A stretch of 64,000 nt of DNA from Rusavskia elegans (lineage: Eukaryota > Ascomycota > Lecanoromycetes > Teloschistales > Teloschistaceae). Position numbers and translations under genes: made by a program. The number at the start of each line of letters is the position of its first letter. Within the stretch, counting starts at the first letter, position 1. This document shows, in pieces, positions 55,982-64,000 of the stretch. The notes under the pieces were generated by a model. That model did no database searches and was not told where the DNA came from. It worked only from the letters and a program-made list of their open reading frames with translations. The stretch is from positions 434,001-498,000 of the forward strand of contig SAUG01000069.1 in assembly GCA_011316305.1 (NCBI GenBank), written 5' to 3'.

Positions 55982-57356
55982 TGGTCTCGGTTTCCGGTAT
56001 GGTAATCTCTTCGATCCTGCTCAATCGCATTCCCCCCGTCCCAACAGATGTGATGGCCCAGTTCTTGAGCCGATGATCAAAACCTTAGGGGGTCCGGGCT
56101 GTGTTCCACACGGTAGGTCCACGCACTTGCTTTCCTTGCCTCTTCTCCTCCCATCCCCCCCAGAAACAAACCAAAGGAGGATTTTCTCCACCAAAAAAAC
56201 CAAGAAAAACACAATGCTGCAAAAAATTCATTCTACTGACATTTATTATGACCACTTACTTTGTCGGGACCCTTTGCTGGTTTCGATATGCTTCCACACG
56301 GTTGTTACGCTAATTGTTGGTGTAGACGAAGAGGTTGGACTCGCTGAGAGTGCGAGGGCAAGAGGGGGCATCTTTTCTTCCTCGGCTTGCTGGGGAAAAG
56401 GAGCCCCATTTCCAATTGCAGAACCTGAGAAACCCCATACGCTGCCCTCATTGATATGTATGAAAGTCAGATTCATGGTGATGACCAATCTTGCAAGTAA
56501 ATCCGTATCGCAGACTTTTCATAAAGCACATAACTGCATGAAAGTTTGCTCTCCTTCTCGGATCTCCGTCCCTACCGACACAGCTCAACAGACGGACGCA
56601 CCCAAATCAACCATTCAACCCAACTCGAGAGCCCTCATCCAGAACCTAGATAATCATCAAACGTCTTCACCTGCACCTCGACTCCCCAGAATTGTTGGCC
56701 CACAACGAACGCATCCATCCCTTCGCTTCTGCAGTACGAAACCATCAAGTGACTAAACGCTTCCGCAAGACGATGTACTACATCATTGGCACTATCCCGA
56801 TCGGTGACGACGCTGTCAACAACGAACTCTCTCCTCGACTCGTTGCGGTCGATATTGTCATGACCGATCGATTGGTGAAGCCATTGGACGCCATTGACGA
56901 GAGGTCTGTACAAGATGGTTGTCTTGATGACAGCGTAGGCTCTCATATTGCGAGAGTGAGCTTACAACAAAAGGAGCGCGTCTGTATCTAAGAATTCTGA
57001 GTGTTGCATGGGTAGAAGGTGAGGCAGGCATTATGTAGGTTTTTTTAAGGTAAAATTTATGCGGTTTTTGCTTGCTCCAGAAGGCACCCGAGACTATCAG
57101 ATCAAACGCTGCAAGGTCACGCATGCCTTCATTTGTTCAACATTTGAGCCCTGGATTCCTCATGATCAAACAGGTCATAAAGACCTGACAAACTTTTTCA
57201 TTTGCCCCTCGTGCAATCATGAAACTAGCTGGGGCAGAGTTTGAAGTAGGGAGTCAGCCGACGAGGAATTGCCTGATCATATTCTGGGTGAACGACAATC
57301 GTGAGCTGAGTAGATGCCGTCTCAGCGTCAGTCATTGGATACATATACACCGTCTC
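55982..57356. other. Intergenic stretch between the basic protein and the NRPS-like gene
   Basis: About 1.4 kb. The only frame worth noting is 56635-56946 on the minus strand (listed separately). The rest shows nothing recognisable. Confidence 0.4.
56635..56946 (-). CDS. Possible small protein or exon, unknown
   Basis: Frame of 103 codons with balanced composition. Helical LAEAFSHLMVSYCRSEG and the strand-like FVVGQQFWGVEVQVKTFDD give it a protein-like look. I cannot name a family, and no splice to a better N-terminus was found. It could be a chance frame. Confidence 0.3.
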   Translation of the reverse strand: MRAYAVIKTTILYRPLVNGVQWLHQSIGHDNIDRNESRREFVVDSVVTDRDSANDVVHRLAEAFSHLMVSYCRSEGMDAFVVGQQFWGVEVQVKTFDDYLGSG

Positions 57357-60300
57357 CTACGATTTTCGTAATTGCTCCAACAACACGCTGACCGGGACAT
57401 CCCAGTTCTCCTTTGCGGTCAACCAGAGAACCGCGGCTTCGACATCTTCGACGAACTCCTGCGTCTTTGCCCGCGAGTAATTTGCCACATCCCAACGCAT
57501 CGAAAGCATATAAGTAGTTGCTGTGGGACCGCCGAGGCCACCAACGACTACCAGTCCGGCGACGCAGCGGATGGCAATCTGAGCGACCTTCAAACGCTCG
57601 TATTCTCCCAGAAACCCAGGGATCCAGGTCAAGAAGTGAGTACGGTGCGTCTCTACCAGCTATAAGTGAAGAAGGTCCAATTAGCATCGTATTCCAGAAA
57701 GGGAAGGCTTTGGGGTCATATTCTTTAATCGCTTGGCATTCTGTTTCTGTGCTCTGTTATGGAAAATCACTGGAGTAGTTTCTGAGGAGATTCTAGCATG
57801 TTGCTTTTACGTACCATATCGCCGGCGCCATTCCCACTGGCATTCAGGGTATCGATGACACGACGTAAGGGCGCGTGTGCGTGTTTTGTCAATTCCGTCT
57901 GCTCGGCTTGCATGTGCCTGAGCAGCGCAATGGCCGACTGAGAGCGTGGTACTTCGACCAGATTGCACACACCTTGCATCACCGGCCCGTTCACGTCCGA
58001 AGCTTCATAGCCATCCGGGTTCAATGCCTCCAGGCTCGCCGGAATGAATGGAAAGCGTGTACGTGCTGCTTCGAAATTGTGGAGTAGCGCATGAGTATGC
58101 CCAGTACGGCTTACGTTTACGAGACTCAAGGCAGCCTTCAGCACAACCGCTGCAATGATCCCGGGATACGAAGTTTTCAGGTCAAGCAACCCAGGCGCGT
58201 CAAAGCCATGGTCGAGTCCATCGGGGCTCTCCGTGATTGCTTGCCGGGGTACAAGCGCAGGTGGGTAAAGAGCTTGCTTGTGGAGGTAGAGATCAGACAG
58301 TCGTTTCACGTGATAGGCTACGGATGCTGTCGCCGCGGGAGAGTCGCGAAGCGCAATGAATGAGTCAGCCCATGCTTTGTAGTCGACGTGAGGGCGGAGC
58401 TCCTTGGAAATATCAGACAGTGCAAGGTTGAGATCTTCGTAGAATAGTCTGGTGGACGAAGCATCCTGAACGATGTGGTGAACTGAGATTTCCCATTTGT
58501 CAGAATGTGACATTACCCAGAGTATCACTTGACTTACCATACATAACCATAGCAGCTGACCTGGACTCTTCAATATGAACGATCAAGCAACGGAATAAGG
58601 GTCCCGGTGCTCTAGCATGATGTTTCATAGGATAATCGATTGCAAGTTGTTGAACATCCGCGGATGTCTTGACAATTCCATGATCCAACAGGCATAAGTC
58701 CCATAATCTGCGACTTGGCTTCAGGGTGACGTAGTGAGGGTTCTGATGCTGGTCCAAAACATAGAATGAAACCAGAAGGGGGTTATTACTCAGGGCCTTC
58801 TCGAGAGCCGCACGCAACTGCTAGATAACTGTAAGATGGTACCCACGGACTGGTTACACCTTGACGTACCTGGGTACTTGAACCATCTGCTATGATAGCA
58901 ATTGCAAAGTTCCACGAGTTGATCAGCTTGGATTCCAGCAGAATTTGCATGTAATCATAAGCAGGAATAATGGATGCGACGTCGCGGGACCAACAGAAGC
59001 CTTGGGCCTCAACCGTCTTGGATATCAAGGATTTCATCCTCTCGGCTTCGTGTAAGCCGCCAAACGCCATACTCATTTCGTCCAGGGACGGGGGTCCGGA
59101 AGGTTTTGATGTCAAGCGTGCAGCATTCTGAGCTTGAAAGTCTCGTCCTTGGAGAAGCCGGATCTGAGACTGAATGCTGGGATATTCAATCATCTCTTGA
59201 ACGGTTAAAGTAACCCCTATTTGTTTGCGCAAGGTGTCTCGGACTCTCATGAAGGAAATACTGTCAGCGAAATTTGTGACAGGAATTTGTAGATCTAGAT
59301 TCTCGACGGGAAGGCCGGTAGACCTGTGATATGCGTGTAGAATAACATTGCGAATGGCCGTCTTTGATCCATTGTGCTTGTGATCTCGCTGGTCTCTGAA
59401 CGTGCGGACAAGTTGTCCAAGTCGTAATCTTTGTAATTTGCCCGAGATGGTCTTCGGAAAGTCTGTCAATCCAAGTTCGGGAAGAGTGATCACCTCGTCC
59501 GGCACGTATGCTACTCCCATGTGTTGTAAGATAGCTTGCTGGATGGTTTTGACGCTGCTGTCTCCCAGGCTACGAAGGACTACGACAGGGACCTCGCCAG
59601 CGATCGAATCCGGAGCACCAACAACATGTGCCTACTACTATTTAGCTGTATGCACGGAGCGATTTTTGCGATCAAATCCAAGGCATACCTGGACTCCGCA
59701 ATATCTGCTTAGGATTGTCTCGATGGAAGCAGGCGCAATGTTTTCTCCTCCGCGGTTTATCATGTCCTTATACCGCCCAGTTATACAAACACGTGTATCT
59801 GGTAACATAAGGCCTTCATCACCAGTCACAAACCATGTGCTACCCTCATCATCAACATAGAACTGCTCTTGACCTACTCTTGTGCCTAAATAAGCCTTGA
59901 CCAATCCGGGTCCGGTTTGGTGGATTTCGCCACGTTCTCCTCTGGTCAATGGCATTCTGGACTCGGGTTCGCAGATGCGAATGCGGGCACCCGGAGCAGG
60001 AGGACCTGCTATCGTCAGATCGCCATTCACCAAGTCTTCGGGATTTTGTACGGGCGCCGACCAAATCGGGCTACCCTCTGTCATGCCGAATCCGGTAGAT
60101 ACACCTTTGCTCCCAAGCTCGAGAACAGCTTGACGGATGTGGTCAGGGGTTACAGAGCTTCCCGATAGACAGACATCAACCAATGACGATTCGAGAGGTT
60201 TTCCTTCAACTTTTAGTGTCTCAAGAAGGGCATGGAGCGTGGTCGGGACGAGAGCGGTGTGAGTGCAGTTTTCCTCTCTTAGGGCTTTGAGCATGGCGAC

Positions 60301-61134
60301 TACTTCGAAACTTGGACCGGGATAGACAATGGCCGCACCGTGCATCATGAAATGGAGGGTGTAAAAGTAGCCCATAGCATGATTATTGGGAAGTACTGAC
60401 AGAAAAGCACTTTCTTCGGATGTTCCTCCTAGAGAAAGATTTTCGCAAAAGGCATTGAGAGTCGTATCAGTATGAGGAACACCCTTTGGCAGAGACGTGG
60501 TACCGCTAGTGAAGAGTATTGCAACAATCGCGTTCTCCATAGCGTCCCCGTCGTTGGTTTGGGAAGTGTCAATCTCGTCCATGAGGCTCACAAAAGTCAG
60601 CCATGATGGATCCGGTGCAGTCTCCGAGAGGACGATTTTTGCTTGGAGGAAGTCGGATTCCTTGGGCACAGCGTCGAACTTTGCGGCTACATCGCTGTCC
60701 TGCACCAGTACAATGGAGATTCCAGCCACTCGAAGCATGTGGGCAGCCTCCTCAGTGTTGACAAGACTTCGAGGATTGAGCGGTACAAATGGACAACCGA
60801 GCTTATGGGCGGCCCAGAAGGCCATGATGAATTCGGCGCCATTATACAAGAACGTCGTCACTGGCCGACCACGTTTGGCCCCGAGCTTTTGCAGCTTTCC
60901 GGCTAGAGTGTTGACGGCGAAGTTGAGATCGTTGTAAGACCACCTTAGATATCCAGAGTTTGTCAGTTCAGTGGCAATACCATAGAGAGTAGGGGATTGA
61001 TGAAGGCTGGCAAGGGCGAGCCTCTTGGAGCAGGTTGCTGCTGAGTTGGAGAGCCTCTGCCATACTGGAGGCTGAGCGGGGCAAGGGATGCCTTCTGCCT
61101 CGCTTCGTTCAAGTGATGCATTGATATCGCCCAT
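57357..61134 (-). CDS. NRPS-like enzyme, domain order adenylation-carrier-condensation
   Basis: Five exons (61134-59689, 59631-58870, 58820-58538, 58482-57815, 57659-57357) give 1153 residues. The adenylation domain is acyl-CoA-ligase-like: core motifs ILFTSGTTSLPKGVPHT, STGFGMTEG, TGDEG, ITGRYKDMINRGGENIAP, and the Lys of TISGKLQR near residue 547. The carrier domain has its phosphopantetheine Ser near residue 606 in NFADSISFMRV. The condensation domain has VHHIVQDA (residues 831-838; Ala replaces Gly of HHxxxDG), DVNGPVMQGVCN and a C-terminal FVEDVEAAVLW. The short intron before VHH and the 155-nt last intron (57660-57814) are the least certain. It likely activates a carboxylic or amino acid, holds it as a thioester, and transfers it in a terminal condensation. 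Product unknown. Confidence 0.85.
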
Positions 61135-63143
61135 GATTGTGAGATGATAAGGAAGAGCAAAGTGATGTACGGACTAAGAGATGCGCACTCAGCTGCAGGG
61201 AACGACACCTGTGAGGACAGTGCCCTTTTCTACCATACTTGGTCAATGCATAGGCTCGATACCAGGGGCTTCTACCTTACGCTCTTCAATGTTACGAAAG
61301 TGCGATTGTGACGTAGTACAGATCAGGTGCCATGGGCAAGACGTGCCAAAGGACCGAGATCACGATCGATTCTAATCGATTATGCGCGATCCGAAAACTC
61401 GGAATGGACGCCGGCGACATAACAAGGTGTCCTCCTGAATGTGTACAGTGTAGGCAGAATATGCATATCTACTAGAGGAACTAGGGCACGTGCAGCTACC
61501 TAAAGTGGCTTAGTGTGTCCCAATCGGGTCGAGCCCTGGCTTTTGGTTTTGGCAAATCACATCTTGTGCTGTACATTATTAGCTCCTACATGCATCATCA
61601 GCAATAGCCCATGTGTATACTACTGTGCACTCTTTGACATAAGGTGTCAGAAAGGCTGCCCTTTTTGGCAGGCCATTAATTGTTAGCTGAGAAGCTACCT
61701 GGCGAATTACAACAGTATCTTGGGCCGATTTCAAAAACGCCATGAGTGGTCATTCGGATTTGGCGCCGAGAAAATAACGTAGAGCACCTGTTCTCTGGCT
61801 GATCGCATACCTTGTCTTCCGTCCTACCTCACACCACGAGAATCTCTGACCTTGTCATCGCACCGCCGCATCAATTAATTGACTTGAGCACTAGAAAGCA
61901 GCGGCCCTACTCCGTATGAGCCACCAGCCTGAAACACCATCCAAGCCCGCTACTGCGCCAGGAAACGCCCAGCCTCTCCGACTACACCGTCGACTCAAAT
62001 ACAACCTTCGTCAATACGAGTACAGATCTAGGAAATGGACGATTTCGTAGACTCAGCACCTTCGGCTAGATACCTCCGATCTTGACATGTTCTACAAGCT
62101 GGGTGTTCTTCCTGGCGTCATATAATGCCTCGAAAGTCGAGCGCCAGCCAGAAGTAACAACCATGACATAAACCGGTACACAGACAACCTTTCTTCGAGG
62201 GAGTTTGAAGGTCTCGTCGACCCAACCTTTTGTGATGCTGCCTTCCCACATATGAAATAGCCTTTTCGTGGGCGCTGTGACCGAGGATACGATTAGAGAT
62301 TGAGATGGAAGTGACTGGACTGCCGAATACAAGAAATCTGGCTTAAATCATGGGCAGACGGCTTCCAAGGCTTCCAAGTTAAGCAATATTCATTCATTCA
62401 ACTCGATGCATTATCTGCGGTGCCATGTCCCTAATGGCTCTTCCGTCCAATATTGGAACTCTATCTTATTCGCATCTAATGCTGCAGCATTGATATAGAA
62501 GGGCAGTATGACAGTGTGGTGATTGGTTACTTGGATGAAGCCGCTTCGCAGAAATTTGTGGGCATAGCCGAGTCGCGCCTGAGGAGTAGAATCCCGTAAG
62601 TACGTGGTGGTCCAATTCAGCGGTCAACCAGCTTTCTCTCCGTGTCTCAACAACCACTCGCTGGCCATATTGTAAGAATCGTTAAACGATTATCTATATC
62701 GAGGTTGTGAATGCCCTAGCGTTCGAGGTGATAAACAGGTTCCACCAGGTAGATAGTAAAGGTGAACTGAATTCGCTGATAGGGAACAGAATGAAGTGAA
62801 GGGGAGCGGATTCCGCGTCATTCATTCACTGGTATGTTGATATCCGGCAATACCAAAACTCACTTACATACATCACTTCGTCATCTGCCGACGTCGGAGG
62901 GAGTCTTTGACATCAACAGGGTCAAGTCGCCAATTCTTGTTTCTACGCTGTACATTCGAACACTCGGACGCTTTCTTGTGGACCATACATCCTACTCCCT
63001 ACGAGGCCTTCATCGCACAATACTTTATCCACCTTCCAAGGATCTGCTTTGATTGACCGCAGACGTCCTTTTATCAACTCAATTCCCCCAGATCGTTCAG
63101 CATCTATTACAGTAGATCCGCAAACAGAGCAAACTTTTCCAAG
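61135..63143. other. 2-kb stretch without a clear gene
   Basis: Short minus-strand frames at 62066-62332 and 62466-62657 have protein-like runs but no recognisable family and no joining splice. A 15-bp inverted repeat AATCGTT-A-AACGATT lies at 62677-62691. It may contain the NRPS-like promoter and gene remnants. Confidence 0.4.
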
Positions 63144-64000
63144 ATGCCAGACCTGAGGCATACAGTAGTGAAACTGCAGTGGCCGGATAGCACAGCTTCG
63201 TCCCACTCAGTAACCGTTGACTGGGAAGAATTCATGGCACTTGCACCTGCTGCTAATATCAATTTCGGTGATGAGGAAGGCAACTTTAGGAAGGACACGA
63301 TCAGCTTCGAAGGAATACAGTCGTTATCTCAGGCAACCCTAGATTCTTTGTTCAAAGCATGGTCACAGCTCAGAAATATCGTTGCCAAGTATGAGACCAC
63401 TTTGCAGAATCGGTGGTCGAAAAAATCATCAGAGCAGAGGACAGAGATCTTGTTACAAGTCTGGCCAAAGATGTCACGCGTACACCGCCCGGACTTGGAG
63501 CTTCTTCGCAGGGAACGGAAGACCAAAGGTCACCACCAACACAACCCGGTCGCGACAGACATCGCCCTCCGCTTTCCATTCATCAATACGGAGGACCTAT
63601 CCCACCCGAAACCCCTCCTGTTGATGCTGGATTCCCGGAGCAGAAATTTCCCTTGCGTGTTCGTAAATGCTGACCGGGATGCGATCCGGGTAGGCATCAG
63701 ATCTAAGATGCTAGTTCCAAGATACATTCGGGGCTATACCATGTATCTGAACGGAGAGCACACCCGAGAAGAGTACGGCCGTCTGGTTTCCTGGGAAAAC
63801 GATCGACAAGCCATTTTCAAATGTCACAGAGGTGTCGCACCTGACGCAGGCATGGGCCTCATGCTTCTTGAAATTCAACGGGATATTCTCGAGTTGCTAG
63901 TCGCCTGTAGTATCAAAATCCTTCACGTCGAATTCCCGGCAGGTCTCACTGGGCTGCCAACCGACAATTATTCGGACACTCCAAAGCCTGGAAGGACGCT
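63144..64000 (+). CDS. Unknown fungal protein, 5' part, truncated by window edge
   Basis: Open from ATG 63144 to the last base without a stop (285 complete codons). The frame is long and uninterrupted. Segments LLQVWPKMSRVHRPDLELLR, FPFINTEDLSHPKPLLLMLD, NADRDAIRVGIRSKML, and MLLEIQRDILELLVACSIKI look conserved, of a type seen in large ascomycete hypothetical proteins. No catalytic motif is recognised. The start MPDLRHTVVKLQW is the first ATG. Confidence 0.7.
   Translation, partial: MPDLRHTVVKLQWPDSTASSHSVTVDWEEFMALAPAANINFGDEEGNFRKDTISFEGIQSLSQATLDSLFKAWSQLRNIVAKYETTLQNRWSKKSSEQRTEILLQVWPKMSRVHRPDLELLRRERKTKGHHQHNPVATDIALRFPFINTEDLSHPKPLLLMLDSRSRNFPCVFVNADRDAIRVGIRSKMLVPRYIRGYTMYLNGEHTREEYGRLVSWENDRQAIFKCHRGVAPDAGMGLMLLEIQRDILELLVACSIKILHVEFPAGLTGLPTDNYSDTPKPGRT

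Noticed and set aside
55863..56756. 297-codon frame on the plus strand
   Set aside because: Begins inside the 153-residue gene in another frame and continues through apparent 3' UTR; no conserved segments.
57688..57755. Possible extra exon in the NRPS-like gene
   Set aside because: A good acceptor (CATAACAG) opens a protein-like frame, but no donor joins it to the final condensation exon, so the direct splice to 57659 was kept.
62066..62657. Two short minus-strand frames with protein-like runs
   Set aside because: Could be remnants of a gene, but I found no splice that joins them and no family match.
62677..62691. 15-bp inverted repeat AATCGTT-A-AACGATT
   Set aside because: Short palindromes of this size can occur by chance and nothing nearby gives it context.

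Overview
The window comes from the nuclear genome of a filamentous ascomycete (Pezizomycotina). Genes are split by many 50-70 nt GT-AG introns and are densely packed on both strands. They include typical eukaryotic housekeeping genes: an RNA polymerase I/III subunit, a spliceosomal DEAH helicase, a complex I subunit, dynactin, HOPS and neddylation genes. Fungus-specific families are also present: a GT69 mannosyltransferase, an NRPS-like enzyme and F-box-like proteins. I cannot name the genus from sequence alone. Exon boundaries were placed by hand, and each junction reported keeps the reading frame.

0-7 kb holds a GT69 glycosyltransferase, a multi-pass membrane protein with a signal peptide, a small Gly-rich protein whose 3' end is full of G-tracts, and the mitochondrial ribosome recycling factor (RRF1).

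7-44 kb is a compact housekeeping block: the ribosome-associated Hsp70 SSB1, PRP16, the Pol I factor RRN3, a STE20-family kinase that appears to have a spliced proline-rich N-terminus, TEL2, UBA3, RPC40, the complex I 49-kDa subunit, a Cys-rich unknown, an F-box protein, a UBE2W-like E2, VPS33, histidyl-tRNA synthetase (apparently dual start), an unknown protein, a CaM kinase and COQ6. Many are divergent pairs sharing a 150-600 bp promoter region. RRN3, RPC40, SSB1, HTS1 and RRF1 all serve ribosome production or translation.

44.5-53 kb looks accessory. Two paralogous unknown proteins flank an F-box-like gene. Two of these three genes carry recent in-frame tandem duplications. A tRNA-like gene with an unusual GAT anticodon lies between them. 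A lipocalin-like gene and a broken gene of a small secreted protein family follow.

53-64 kb holds the dynactin p50 subunit (dynamitin), a small basic unknown, a single-module NRPS-like gene with the order adenylation-carrier-condensation, a 2-kb stretch without a clear gene, and the 5' part of an unknown gene that runs off the right edge. I saw no intact transposon, no CRISPR array and no rRNA. The most unusual items are the NRPS-like gene, the tandem-duplicated paralogue locus, the odd tRNA and the two micro-exons (12 and 13 nt).
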